Part shown: positions 32,665 through 54,402 of the stretch, in pieces | How positions within the stretch are numbered: the first letter of the stretch is position 1 | Layout: the number at the start of each line of letters is the position of its first letter | Source of the DNA: Leptospira sanjuanensis | GTDB lineage: Bacteria > Spirochaetota > Leptospiria > Leptospirales > Leptospiraceae | NCBI RefSeq assembly: GCF_022267375.1 | Contig: NZ_JAIZBH010000001.1 | Coordinates: 1 to 64,000 of the forward strand | DNA: 64,000 nucleotides | Direction of reading: 5' to 3' | Program-made: the position numbers and the translations under genes | The notes under the pieces: model-generated | The model's database searches: none | The model's input: only the letters and a program-made list of their open reading frames with translations | Told to the model about the DNA's origin: nothing

Positions 32665-33280
32665 GGATGAATTGGAACTCGAATTTCGAAATTTGAAACT
32701 GGAAGACTTAGACAAACCCGCAAACTTTCTCGTGCCGATTATTCTTTCCGCTTTGGAGCAAACGCTTCATCCTATTTTATTATTTACGGGCCAAATGGGC
32801 GCGGGTAAGACAACATTCACTTCCAAATTGGTAAAGAAGATTTCCCCGAACGCAAACGTAAATTCTCCAACGTACACTCTTGTGAACGAGTATCCGATTC
32901 CGAATCGTTTAAGCGAAGAATTCTCTCTTTTAAAATCGGATCGGGTTGTTACGGAAAAATCGCCCTCCGAAGAAAGTCGGCGGGACGGATCGGCCACGGA
33001 AGAAATATCGAAATTTTATCACTTCGATCTGCATCGTTTGAAATCCCCCGCGGAACTGGAAGACCTCGGATTTGAGGAAATCTGGAAACGGCCCGGGGTT
33101 TCCATCGTAGAATGGTGGCAAATCGCAAAAGAAGAATTGGAATCGTTTCCGTTGAAAATCGAAGCGGAATTCAAAACCGTTTCCGAAGAGAAAAGAAATA
33201 TTACATTCAAAAGTTATGATATAGAAAAATTTCCAAGTCTGAAAAATCTTTGGAAAACATCGAAAGGGAATCCGGTATGA
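32651..33280 (+). CDS. tsaE: tRNA threonylcarbamoyladenosine biosynthesis ATPase TsaE
   Basis: ATPase partner of the t6A tRNA-modification complex. P-loop GQMGAGKTT is at 47-55, followed by NSPTYTLVNEYP, FYHFDLHRLKSPAELEDLGFEE and SIVEWWQ, all TsaE hallmarks. At 209 aa it is longer than the usual 150-160. An extra charged segment (about residues 84-115, SEEFSLLKSDRVVTEKSPSE...) sits between the two nucleotide-contacting blocks. The start may be GTG 32651 or TTG 32672, which has GAGG 5-6 bases ahead. It overlaps tsaB by ATGA, so the two are coupled. Confidence 0.92.
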
Positions 33281-33957
33281 AAAAAATTCTTTTTTTCGAT
33301 GCGACAAACCAATGGATCCTTGTGGAATCGTTTCTCCTTGATCCGGAAGGAAACCTGACTCCGGTTTCTTCATACGCCGGAATTCATCCTCGAGAATCCT
33401 CCAAACTCTTGATCCAAGAATTACGAAATGTTCTAAAGAACTCGAATTGGAAATCCCCCGATTTGATCGTTAGCGCACTGGGGCCGGGTTCATTTACAGG
33501 GCTTAGAATCGCGGTCGCAACGGCACGCAATCTTGCGCAGCTTTGGAAAATTCCCGCAATCGGATTCGACAGTTTAAACGTTTACGCTTCGTTCTATCAC
33601 GAAGAAGCGGGTGATCCGGTAATCGTGGGAATCGAGGCGAAACAGAAAAAAATCTATTTCGGAATGGAAGATACGAGAGGATTTTTCGGTTCCATAGACG
33701 TCAAGCCGGACGATATACTGGATAAAATACCGGAAGATCGATTGCAGGCGTTTCTAACGTCGCAGAAATATTCGGATCATCCCGAATTTTTCGCGGGAAA
33801 TCCCATCTTAGAAAATCTTCCGTCCGCATCCGCGATTCTAAATCGCAACTTGGACCTGCTTCAAGAAGCGATCGCATTTCCGGATCGGTTTCCTTATTGG
33901 AAACTCGTTCCGAATTACGTACGCGGAACTTACGTCGACGACAAGTCGACAGCTTAG
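33277..33957 (+). CDS. tsaB: t6A complex protein TsaB
   Basis: Actin-like ATPase-fold protein, dimerisation partner of TsaD for N6-threonylcarbamoyl-adenosine formation on tRNA. The N-terminus MKKILFFDATNQW and SALGPGSFTGLRIAVATARNLAQ (family signature) are diagnostic. 226 aa from ATG 33277, which overlaps the tsaE stop by ATGA; a 9-residue upstream extension is not needed. The next gene (rnr) starts 5 bases after the stop. tsaD is not in the window. Confidence 0.92.
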   Translation: MKKILFFDATNQWILVESFLLDPEGNLTPVSSYAGIHPRESSKLLIQELRNVLKNSNWKSPDLIVSALGPGSFTGLRIAVATARNLAQLWKIPAIGFDSLNVYASFYHEEAGDPVIVGIEAKQKKIYFGMEDTRGFFGSIDVKPDDILDKIPEDRLQAFLTSQKYSDHPEFFAGNPILENLPSASAILNRNLDLLQEAIAFPDRFPYWKLVPNYVRGTYVDDKSTA

Positions 33958-33962
33958 CAATT

Positions 33963-36230
<2,268 letters not shown>

Positions 36231-36315
36231 ACAAAGTAATTCCTTTCCTATATTCCTGCTGAACAGTTGTTATATATAAAACCGGAGTCGTATTAACGAC
36301 AAACGGGAGGTGAAC

Positions 36316-36822
36316 TTGGAGCTGTTTCTGCAAGAGTCGATTCCTCGGAGTCGATTTTTAAAACTAAGTTTAAAATTTTTGGCCGTGACCGCGTTCGTTC
36401 TTCCGGGAATGACCGCGTGTACCAACGGTTCGATTCCCAGATTGCGCGGATTGAAAGACGATGCCTATCTTGCTTTCAAATCTTTGGGAGAAGTTTTTCT
36501 CAAAGGAAATCCGATCCCCGATTTTGATCTGGGTGTTGCGGTCGATGATTACGTATATGGTCATCCGACTCCGATCGATACGGAAAGCGTGATTCTTCTT
36601 TTGGGGATGATTCCTTCTTCCACTCTTGCCGCGCTTGCGTTGGATTTTTCCTTCAAACCCATGACTTCTCTGAGCGTGGAAGAACGAGAAAAACGTCTGT
36701 TGTCTTGGAAAACTTCCTCACTCGGTTTGAAACGAGGCGCGTATTCGATCATGAGACAGATCGCATTCTTCCTCGTTTCAAAAGACAAAAGAATTCAAAC
36801 ATTAGCGGGATACGAGGGTTAA
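36316..36822 (+). CDS. Small partner subunit of a GMC dehydrogenase, Tat/lipoprotein-type signal
   Basis: Start TTG 36316 is preceded by GGGAGG (36305-36310) at ideal spacing. The N-terminus has RSRFLK, a hydrophobic run and GMTAC, which resembles a degenerate twin-arginine signal with a lipobox. The 168-aa product then has a helical body with DFDLGVAVDDYVYG and LLSWKTSSLGLKRGAY. In FAD-dependent glucose and gluconate dehydrogenases a Tat-signal-bearing small subunit is encoded just before the GMC flavoprotein and helps export it. The same arrangement occurs here (1-base gap). This identity is inferred from context and layout. Confidence 0.55.
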   Translation: MELFLQESIPRSRFLKLSLKFLAVTAFVLPGMTACTNGSIPRLRGLKDDAYLAFKSLGEVFLKGNPIPDFDLGVAVDDYVYGHPTPIDTESVILLLGMIPSSTLAALALDFSFKPMTSLSVEEREKRLLSWKTSSLGLKRGAYSIMRQIAFFLVSKDKRIQTLAGYEG

Positions 36823-36823
36823 T

Positions 36824-38440
36824 ATGGGCGGAATTCCAGCGGCGAATGATAAAATCATCACTCCTAAAAAACACCAAGAGATTATCGAAAGAGAGAATAT
36901 CAAAAACGGAACTTGGGAACTCATAGCCGACGCAGTTGTGATCGGTTCCGGCGCGGGCGGTGCGGTTGCGGCGGCCACTCTTGCTAAGAACGGTTGGAAC
37001 ACGGTTCTTATCGAAGAAGGTTCTTACTTTACTCCGGCTCAGTTCAGCGGGGACGAGTTCTTATCCTCGGCACGATTGTATCGCGACGCGGGTTTTATTA
37101 TTTCGGAAGAACAGACGTTGAGCATTCTTCAGGGAAGAACCGTGGGCGGTTCCACGACCGTAAACTGGCAGACATCCTTATATCCTCCCGACTACGTAAC
37201 CGCGGAATGGGATAAACGATTCGGTTTGAAAGGATATTCGAGACAAGATATGGATCCGTTCGTTTCTTCCGTACATGAAAGACTCGGCGTTCATCCGGTT
37301 CCTCAAAATCTCATCAATGCGAATAACAATACATTGATGAAGGGTGGAAAGGCTTTGGGCCTCCATCCCGAAGTTTTGAACAACAATAACCGAGGTTGTA
37401 TCGGTCTGGGCCGTTGCGGATTGGGTTGTCCGATCAATGCGAAACAATCCATGTTCTTAACGTATATTCCCGATGCGATCGAAGCGGGTGCGACCGTGAT
37501 CGCGAACATGAAAGCGCAGGTTATTCACGACGGAACAACGAAAGTCGTGGTCGCGGAATTCACTCCCGATCCGTACGAAAAAGCTCCGGATACTGTGATT
37601 AAAAAAGTAAAAGTTACCGCGAAGGTCGTCGTGGTCAGCGCGGGTGCAATCGAAGGTCCGGCGCTTTTGCAAAGATCCGGTTTAGGAAACGATTGGGTGG
37701 GAAGAAATTTGAAAGTTCATCCGACCAGCACCATCTTCGCGGTGTTCGACGAGAAGATCAATATGTTCTCCGGTCCGCCTCAATCCGCCGTGATCAAAGA
37801 CGGCCACAACCAAAACAATACCGGTTACGGATTTTGGCTGGAAGTCGCACCGTTCCGACCCACGTTAGCCGCTTCTTTGATTCCGTATTATGGAAAACAA
37901 CAATTCGATCAGATTCAAAGATATTCGAACATGAGCGCGGGGATCGTTCTTGTTCGTGACGGATCGGATGGAGAAGCGAACGCTTCCGTAAAATGGTCCT
38001 TAGGTTCTAGAAAGGTTTACTTTGAACTGACGCCGGGCGACGGTAAGAATATGCTCCGCGGTTTAAAGATGTTGGCGGAAGTACAAGCGGCCGCGGGAGC
38101 GAAAGAATTGATCTTTCCTTTTCCCGATATGGATGCTCCTTTTCCTGTGGATCGAAACACGAAGTTCGATTGGATTCTTGAAAAAAAATTCAATCCGGGA
38201 AGTTTACTCGTAGGTTCGGCGCATCCTCATGGTTCGATCCAAGCCGCGGATTCTCCCGAAAAAGGAGCCGTGGACCCGAATCTGGAATTGTATGGTCATA
38301 AAAATATTTTTGTGATCGATGCTTCCGTCTATCCTACCGGTCTTTCGGTCAATCCTCAGATTACAACGATGAGTTTGGCGCTCAGAGCATCGGAGTCGCT
38401 CGCGTCGAAAAGACAGGAAAAATTAGGAAATTTATTATAA
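36824..38440 (+). CDS. GMC-family oxidoreductase with Fe-S-type cysteine motif
   Basis: FAD-dependent alcohol/sugar dehydrogenase of 538 aa. FAD-binding VVIGSGAGGAVAAATLA lies at about 38-54. GRTVGGSTTVNW and the C-terminal active-site region GSAHPHGS ... IDASVYPTGLSVNP follow. C192, C198 and C202 (GCIGLGRCGLGCP) have the spacing Cx5Cx3C of the cluster-binding cysteines of FAD-GDH catalytic subunits. It lacks its own signal peptide, consistent with export in complex with the preceding gene product. No cytochrome subunit follows. The substrate is unknown. Confidence 0.85.
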   Translation: MGGIPAANDKIITPKKHQEIIERENIKNGTWELIADAVVIGSGAGGAVAAATLAKNGWNTVLIEEGSYFTPAQFSGDEFLSSARLYRDAGFIISEEQTLSILQGRTVGGSTTVNWQTSLYPPDYVTAEWDKRFGLKGYSRQDMDPFVSSVHERLGVHPVPQNLINANNNTLMKGGKALGLHPEVLNNNNRGCIGLGRCGLGCPINAKQSMFLTYIPDAIEAGATVIANMKAQVIHDGTTKVVVAEFTPDPYEKAPDTVIKKVKVTAKVVVVSAGAIEGPALLQRSGLGNDWVGRNLKVHPTSTIFAVFDEKINMFSGPPQSAVIKDGHNQNNTGYGFWLEVAPFRPTLAASLIPYYGKQQFDQIQRYSNMSAGIVLVRDGSDGEANASVKWSLGSRKVYFELTPGDGKNMLRGLKMLAEVQAAAGAKELIFPFPDMDAPFPVDRNTKFDWILEKKFNPGSLLVGSAHPHGSIQAADSPEKGAVDPNLELYGHKNIFVIDASVYPTGLSVNPQITTMSLALRASESLASKRQEKLGNLL

Positions 38441-38503
38441 ACCAGTCAGGAGAGGGGTTGCAAATTCACTTTTAAAAAAGACTTCCTCTCCGAAACTGGT
38501 CCT

Positions 38504-40009
38504 ATGGGCTTGCGGATTTTTCTTTTTTCAGTTCTTTTGTGTTCCATTTCAACTTCGTTGTACGCGGATTTGAAAGAAGGAAAGAAAGCGTATGCGAAAA
38601 AAGATTTTTCCAAGGCCATGGATGAGTTCCAAAAGTTCAACAATGCAAATCCTTCTTCCGGAGAAGCGTGGATGTACATGGGATATATCTACGAATATAG
38701 AAGGGATTATCCGAAGTCCATTCAGGCGTTCAAGAAAGCAGTCGGTCTAAATCTACCGAAAAAAGATTTGGTAAACTGTTATCAGAAGATCATTCTCTAT
38801 TTCAATTATCAAAGAGATTATCACGAAGTTATCGCGTATTCCAATCGTTTGTTGAGAATCGATCCGGATCTAACTCACATTCAAAAAATCAGATCCACCG
38901 CGGAGGAAAGGCTTTCGTCCGGCCACGTAGTTCATCATCGCCCCAAAAAACAGACAACGGAAGAACCGGAAACAAGCGGTCCGAGTACGGAAGAAGAATA
39001 TCTTAAAATTCTAAAGAAAGAACCCGGGGACGAATCGGCGCGCTGGAATCTTTCCCTAATCTACGCGAATCGCAAAGAGTTTCAAAAAGCGGAAATTTTA
39101 TTGGAAGGACTTGTCAAAGACTTTCCCGAAAAACACGATTATCTGTATAAATACGGCGTGATTCTTATCCGTTTAGAGAAGTATCAGGAAGCTCTTCGCA
39201 TATTGGATAAGCTCGAGGATAAAATCGGAAGCGGCAGTCCGAAAATGTTGTATTATGCAAATCTAAATCAAGCCGTTGCATATCACAAAATGAAACGATA
39301 CGAAGAAGCCGCGAAGTATTACAGAAAATCCTATGCGGTTAATACGACGGTTCAGCCTTTGATCGGATTGACCAAACTTAAGTACGAAGTCAAAGATTGC
39401 GAAAATGCGATCAAAACGGCGGAAAAAGCGCTCGAATTCGGCGAAAGGACACATGAGATTCGCATGTATCTCGCACTTTGTAAAATTCAAAATAAAGAAG
39501 AAACCGAAGGTTATACGATCCTTAAAGAGATCGCTTCCAAACTGGAAAAGGAAAACCCCGAATTTAAGAATCTTCCCGACGTTTACAACGACGGGATTTT
39601 GAAACTCGCCCGTTATTATACCAATCACGGAGAATACGAAAAAGCTCTTCGCTATTTTCACTCCGTTCAATCTTCGGAGGAAGAAGAGCGCGAATATCGA
39701 TTTTATCTCGGAAAGGCTTACTACTACACTGGAAAGATCGATCAGGCGATTCTTATGTTGGAAAAGGTCGGCGGTTCTTCGGGAGCGTATTATCTGTTGG
39801 CAAAATGTTATGCGAACAAGGACGACCTTGAAAAGACGATGGAGTACATTCGTAAGGCGGCGAATATGAAACCGGCGATTTGGGCCGCCGCCGCGGAAGA
39901 GAAAGAATTCGATCGGTTTAAGGAAAAGTCCTTGTTTAAATCTTTTTTAGAATCCAAAGGCGGCGATAAAGAGAAGAATCAGGATTCTCAGGCACTCGAT
40001 AAAACCTGA
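38504..40009 (+). CDS. Exported TPR-repeat protein
   Basis: 501 aa with signal peptide MGLRIFLFSVLLCSISTSLYA. TPR motifs run through most of the protein, for example GEAWMYMGYIYEYRRDYPKSIQAFKKAVG, YANLNQAVAYHKMKRYEEAAKYYRKS and AYYYTGKIDQAILMLEKVG, acting as a scaffold for protein interactions. A Lys/Glu-rich low-complexity linker (about 145-165) separates two TPR arrays. The ribosome site before ATG 38504 is weak. It lies 63 bases after the GMC gene, so it could be co-transcribed. Confidence 0.85.
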   Translation: MGLRIFLFSVLLCSISTSLYADLKEGKKAYAKKDFSKAMDEFQKFNNANPSSGEAWMYMGYIYEYRRDYPKSIQAFKKAVGLNLPKKDLVNCYQKIILYFNYQRDYHEVIAYSNRLLRIDPDLTHIQKIRSTAEERLSSGHVVHHRPKKQTTEEPETSGPSTEEEYLKILKKEPGDESARWNLSLIYANRKEFQKAEILLEGLVKDFPEKHDYLYKYGVILIRLEKYQEALRILDKLEDKIGSGSPKMLYYANLNQAVAYHKMKRYEEAAKYYRKSYAVNTTVQPLIGLTKLKYEVKDCENAIKTAEKALEFGERTHEIRMYLALCKIQNKEETEGYTILKEIASKLEKENPEFKNLPDVYNDGILKLARYYTNHGEYEKALRYFHSVQSSEEEEREYRFYLGKAYYYTGKIDQAILMLEKVGGSSGAYYLLAKCYANKDDLEKTMEYIRKAANMKPAIWAAAAEEKEFDRFKEKSLFKSFLESKGGDKEKNQDSQALDKT

Positions 40010-40131
40010 TTTTACGTACTGGAAATCCGCTTGAACGTTCGGCGCGAATCGACTCAAACACCCAGCGGCGAACCGTATTGACTTTATCGGTTATCGAAAG
40101 AATTCAATTCCCATAAAGCGACTTTGCCGAG

Positions 40132-40842
<711 letters not shown>

Positions 40843-40844
40843 AA

Positions 40845-41796
<952 letters not shown>

Positions 41797-41813
<17 letters not shown>

Positions 41814-42336
41814 GGTTTTCCTCCAGTTTTAACGTTTTTATATCGAGAGTCACCGAAGTCATCAAATTCATTCCCGGAAATTTAACGATGATCTGCTCCT
41901 CATTCTTACGCGATATGACTTCGGCCTTGTATCCGGTAAACGGCCCTTCTTGGATAAGAACTTTTTTTCCGGGGGAAAGTTTTTCCTGAATTTCGATTTG
42001 AATCTTGTCCGGATATGTTTCCAGAAATGATTTCACTAAATTGAGATCCTCGTCCGGAATCACATACGGTTTTCCATCGTAAAAAACGAAATGATGTGCG
42101 CCGGGTAGCTGGAGAACTTTAACTTTGTCTTGATAGAACGAAATCTTTACGAAGATATAAGAAGGATACATCGGTTCTTCAACGACTTTCCAACGATCGG
42201 ACCACTTTTTCTTTTTAGAAAGAAGCGGAAGAAAACATTCGATCTTTCTTTCCTGAAACAATCGTTTGAGCTTTTTTTCGGCTCTTGGATTGGTATAAAG
42301 AACATACCACTCGTTGACTTCAGAATTCTCTTTCAT
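41797..42336 (-). CDS. NusG/RfaH-family specialised transcription factor
   Basis: 179 aa. An NGN domain (EWYVLYTNPRAEKKLKRLF ... YPSYIFVKI) is followed by a KOW-type motif (PGKKVLIQEGPFTGYKAEVISR). It is smaller and more divergent than core NusG and lies next to an LPS-precursor gene, the pattern of RfaH/UpxY paralogues that help RNA polymerase through long polysaccharide operons. It overlaps kdsD by 17 bases and the TonB-like gene by 17 bases. Its target operon is not in this window. Confidence 0.82.
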
Positions 42337-42799
42337 CTACTTTAAAGGAAACCGGAATAATTAGGTTTGTTCCTTCGTTGAGATCGAATTTCCAAGTTTT
42401 CAACGCTCTTTGAAATTCGACGTCGAATATCGAATATCGACAAGGTTGAATGGTCCTGAGAATTTCTCCCTTTCCGTCAGATTTTATTTTCACTTCCCAA
42501 GAACAATCCGATTCCAGTCTTTGATCCAGCGCGCCTTGCGGAAAGTGGATTTCGTTTTTAAATTTTTCGATTTCTTTTTGTAAGGTCCCTTCCGCGCTCG
42601 AATTTTCGGACGGGGTCGTTTCCGATCTCTGACCTACGCCTTCCTTGGAAAGGCTGAGCGTAACGTTTGGGGTTGCGCCCCTTTTTAAAAAAATCTTAAG
42701 ATCGGCGATCGATTCGGATTTAAAGAGCGGTATAAAGAAAAACAAAAATATTAGAATATGAAAGAAGCCGGAAGCGAGAAAAGAAAGGCGAATGCTCAC
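42320..42799 (-). CDS. TonB-like C-terminal domain protein
   Basis: 159 aa. There is one N-terminal membrane segment (LASGFFHILIFLFFFIPLF), a linker rich in Ser and Glu, and a C-terminal part (CSWEVKIKSDGKGEILRTIQPC ... FQRALKTWKFDL ... IIPVSFKV) that resembles the TonB C-terminal domain, with two Cys that could pair. It is first in the operon and overlaps the NusG-like gene. No exbB or exbD is nearby. The role as a TonB energy transducer is tentative. Confidence 0.6.
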   Translation of the reverse strand: MSIRLSFLASGFFHILIFLFFFIPLFKSESIADLKIFLKRGATPNVTLSLSKEGVGQRSETTPSENSSAEGTLQKEIEKFKNEIHFPQGALDQRLESDCSWEVKIKSDGKGEILRTIQPCRYSIFDVEFQRALKTWKFDLNEGTNLIIPVSFKVDEREF

Positions 42800-43298
42800 A
42801 AGTCCATTCTTTCGAATTCGTTCTCCAAAGGCAATCGATACCCGGGAAGACTCGGTAGAGATTTGATCGTCATTTATAAAAATCTTTCCAAATTCAGGTC
42901 AATCTTTTTGATTCACAGAAAAAAGAGTTAAGTCGGATTTGAAGCTAAGCAGGAAATCCGAATTCTTTCCAAAATTACGTCCTTGATGCAAACTCTGCGT
43001 TCTACTTTGAGTTACTTAACGGATCTGAACCGTCCTAAATCCTTGTTCCCTAAATGGAATATAAGAACTCGTCCTAAACCGGGGCAGGTTTTTTTAGCTC
43101 GATCTTTCTGACAAAGTAAACCGAAGTTTTGCGGCCCGCACTAAGTAATTCGGAGTATATTCAATTTTCATTGAATTCTCCGTATCGTTTACTTTCCTTT
43201 CGTTTATTATTAGACACCGTACGCTTTTTAAATATGATCCAAAATTCTTCTTTAAGCCGATCCGCGCTTAGTTTGCGATGGAAATGGAGGAGCTTTGA
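42800..43298. other. Gene-free divergent spacer with a strong inverted repeat
   Basis: A 499-base gap between divergent genes, the largest gene-free stretch in the window. CGGAG (43151-43155) and CTCCG (43178-43182) flank perfect 7-bp arms ATTCAAT (43159-43165) / ATTGAAT (43170-43176). The rest shows no convincing ORF. GGAGGAG ahead of 43299 is the ribosome site of the chemoreceptor gene. The promoters of both genes must lie here. Confidence 0.5.
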
Positions 43299-44991
<1,693 letters not shown>

Positions 44992-44993
<2 letters not shown>

Positions 44994-45040
44994 CTTCGCG
45001 ACCCTTAGGGAGCGAAGTTCGAGTTAACTTATTCGACTCG
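44992..45040 (+). terminator. Double hairpin after the chemoreceptor gene
   Basis: AACTTCGC (44992-44999) pairs with GCGAAGTT (45012-45019), with CCC/GGG (45002-45004, 45008-45010) as an inner stem. A second stem, CGAGT (45020-45024) / ACTCG (45036-45040), follows at once. The first stem begins inside the stop codon. There is no strong T-run after it, so this may be a protective 3' end or a weak terminator. Confidence 0.45.
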
Positions 45041-45149
45041 GTCGATCTAATTCGGTTTAATCTGCATGATCCGCTTATCTTTTTAATAAAGGAAAACTAA
45101 ACTTACCCTGCGTGGTAAATTCTCTCGAAAATGTAAAAATCTGCCGATA

Positions 45150-46033
45150 ATGAGATCGATGGAGAATCGATTTCTCAGGCTGACGATTTTTATTTCGATC
45201 GCGATTACGCTTTTTTCTTTTTGGGATCATCACCTTGTCAGTTATCTGAAAGACTTCATCGTTTTCATTCATGAGATCGGTCACGCGATTGCGGCTCTTT
45301 TAACGGGCGGCTCGGTTCATGCGATCGAACTGCACGGAAACGAATCCGGGGAAACGATCGCGATTCCAAGTTCTGGAAAAGGCGCGTTTATTTTTGTCGT
45401 GTCCGCCGGTTATCTCGGCTCTTGTTTGATCGGCGGTTTTTTATTGAACCGCGGATTTTCCGGAAAGATGATTCGGCCGACTTTGATTTCGTTCGGAGCG
45501 ATTCTTTTGCTCATGACCATTTCTTATTCAAAGCCGGGTAACTTGGCGCAATATACGGGAATTCTTTGGGGTTTGAGTTTCGTCTTGCTCGGTCTTTTCA
45601 ATCTAAGATTGAATCAATTCGTTCTTGTGTTTATCGGAACGAGCATCACTCTATACAGCTTATACGATCTTCTCGATTTTACCGGGAACATCGCTTACAC
45701 GGACGCGGGCATTATGGCGACGTGGATTACGGGCGCAAATCCCGCGCACGGCGTTCCTAAATCGGTAATTGTTCTGGGATATTTGATTGCTCTCCTCTGG
45801 TCTTTTTTTAGCTTATCCATCATATTCGTATCGGTTAAAAGAGTTTTCCAATCGCAGGTTCCGAGTCAGGATTTTCTGCAGGAAGAAGACTCATTCCACT
45901 TTCCCGAGGACGGAACTATGGAAGCTCCATTCCCAGGAGAAATAACTCCGGAAGTCATGGAATGGTTTTTCAGCAAAGGCTTGGATCTAAACGGAAAACC
46001 TTTGCAGTCGGAATTTTTGGAAAAAGAAGAATC

Positions 46034-46037
<4 letters not shown>
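45150..46037 (+). CDS. M50-like membrane metalloprotease family protein
   Basis: 295 aa with about seven membrane segments and a zinc motif HEIGHA (H41, E42, H45) in the first helix after the start, as in the M50B family. The third ligand and the usual NPxxxDGG motif are not obvious, so activity is uncertain. A long acidic C-terminal tail follows ([18 protein letters not shown]). It overlaps the start of the UDP-glucuronate decarboxylase gene by 4 bases. Start ATG 45150 or 45159 is not resolved. Confidence 0.7.
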
Positions 46038-46972
<935 letters not shown>

Positions 46973-47037
46973 ATTTACGCGAAGAAAATCTGGACGTACT
47001 TTACCGAAACGCGTCCGGAAACGCTATTGAATCAATC

Positions 47038-48227
<1,190 letters not shown>

Positions 48228-48718
48228 ACCGGCAAAACCGAAAAACGTTCCGATAATCCAACCGCCGATCACATCGCTTACAAAGTGATGCAGAGAAAGC
48301 AGCCTACCGACTCCGGCTAAGAAACTAATCAGAATCAAGGCCGGAGAAAACTGAAACAAAAGCACAAGAATCAAAACCGCAGTCATCGAATTCGCCGCGT
48401 GCGCCGACGGAAACGAATGTTTCATGTCCGGATTCGAATCCACTTTGCCGGCAACGGTAATCAACGGTCGTTTTCTCGCAATCAGGCGCTTGAGAAATAA
48501 AACGAAGCGGTCGTTTGCATACGTCACAAGTCCGGTAAAAAGCAAAACCCAATACCAAGAAATCGGAAGATCGCTCTTGAAGTAAAGAAACGGAAGAAGA
48601 ATGATAAGAAAAACTTCTCCGCGATTGATTTTGGAAAGGACGTGACTCAACTTAGGATTGTGGAGATTGGTCCGAATCCAAGTAGAGAGCGAAAAATCGA
48701 TTTGGTCTACGATTTGTA

Positions 48719-50038
<1,320 letters not shown>

Positions 50039-50039
50039 G

Positions 50040-51193
<1,154 letters not shown>

Positions 51194-51202
51194 GAAAACT
51201 CC

Positions 51203-53266
<2,064 letters not shown>

Positions 53267-53360
53267 GAATCACTCCAAAAAGAATGTAGAAGAGTTGCCG
53301 TTTTTAGTTTAAATTCAGGATCTCCCTTAAAGTATCGGTCTTGATTCGGAGTTTTTAAAG

Positions 53361-54206
53361 ATGGAAAGTAAGCAGGATACGAATTCTTCGGAACATTCTC
53401 CCGTGATCTTCGGAGTTTTGAACATCACCGAAGATTCGTTTTCGGACGGCGGAAAATATCTGACTCATGCTGCTTCTTTGCAAAAGGCCGAATCCCTTGT
53501 GTCTCAAGGCGCAAACGTAATCGATATAGGTGCGCAATCTTCCAATATCCAAGCGGGTTTGGTCGGACCCGAAATCGAATGGGTAAGAATGAAGAATTTG
53601 ATCCCCGATCTGATCGCAAAGGGAGTTCGCGTTTCCGTTGATTCGTTTCAACCGGAAGTCATTGCTCGTTCCTTGGAAGCCGGAGCCGAATTTATCAATC
53701 ATATCCGCGGCTTTGTGGATTCGGAATCTGTTCGCGAAATTTCAAAGTTCGCGGGCAGCGATCGAAAATTCATTCTCATGTATTCGCACAATCAATCCAA
53801 TCGCGCGGAAAAGAATTCTCACCTTACGCCGGATAACGTGATTTTAGAAATCGTCGCATTCTTTCGGGAAAGAAAAAAGACTTTGATTCAAGCGGGAATT
53901 TCACAAGAGCAATTGATCTTTGATCCGGGAATGGGATTTTTTCTCAGCCCCGATTTTCAAGTCAGCTTTGAGGTTTTAAGAAGAATCCAAACTCTTAAAG
54001 AAGAATTCTCGCCGATGATGGTTTCAGTTACGAAGAAGTCGTTTTTAGGAAACGCACTCGGCGGTTTGGACGTCAACGAACGTGAAATCGCGACCGTAAT
54101 CGCGGAACTGTATCTTTCCATTCAAAAAGTGGAATATATCAGAACGCACGAACCGAAAAACCTGAAACAAACCTTGCGTATTTGGAACCTTCTTCATTCT
54201 TCGTGA
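53361..54206 (+). CDS. folP: Dihydropteroate synthase
   Basis: Condenses pterin pyrophosphate with p-aminobenzoate in folate synthesis; target of sulfonamides. GVLNITEDSFSDGG (pterin-binding) is at the N-terminus, with a TIM-barrel SVDSFQPEVIARSLEAGAEFINHIRG and DPGMGFF later. The usual IGxESTRPG loop reads IGAQSSNIQAG, and the SRK motif near the C-terminus is TKKSFLG, so two substrate-site positions are unusual. 281 aa. It is divergent from the OmpA-type gene. Confidence 0.88.
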   Translation: MESKQDTNSSEHSPVIFGVLNITEDSFSDGGKYLTHAASLQKAESLVSQGANVIDIGAQSSNIQAGLVGPEIEWVRMKNLIPDLIAKGVRVSVDSFQPEVIARSLEAGAEFINHIRGFVDSESVREISKFAGSDRKFILMYSHNQSNRAEKNSHLTPDNVILEIVAFFRERKKTLIQAGISQEQLIFDPGMGFFLSPDFQVSFEVLRRIQTLKEEFSPMMVSVTKKSFLGNALGGLDVNEREIATVIAELYLSIQKVEYIRTHEPKNLKQTLRIWNLLHSS

Positions 54207-54259
54207 AGAATTGCGTTCTATTTTTTCGGAAGTTTACAAGAACTTTTTATATAGGGTTG

Positions 54260-54339
54260 TTTGTCGGAACAAGTATCAAAGATAGTTGATAGAATGAATT
54301 ACGACTTTTTGTGCGAGGGGTATTGTGGGAACTCATACG
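54260..54339. repeat. Two-part intergenic repeat, copy 1
   Basis: TTTGTCGGAACAA (54260-54272) and TGTGGGAACTCATACG (54324-54339) both recur exactly in another intergenic gap of this window, with different spacing (64 bases start to start here, 39 there). This looks like a dispersed repeat with conserved ends and a variable middle, between the convergent folP and the TPR lipoprotein gene. Confidence 0.5.
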
Positions 54340-54402
54340 TTTACCGAATCACGGACAAATTTCTGTTCCTCAAATTTGCCCGACAAACATATGATTTTAC
54401 AG

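Noticed and set aside
43229..43263. Sigma-28 promoter for the chemoreceptor (TAAA and GCCGATCC)
   Set aside because: The two elements are 23 bases apart rather than about 15, and GCCGATCC lacks the final AA.
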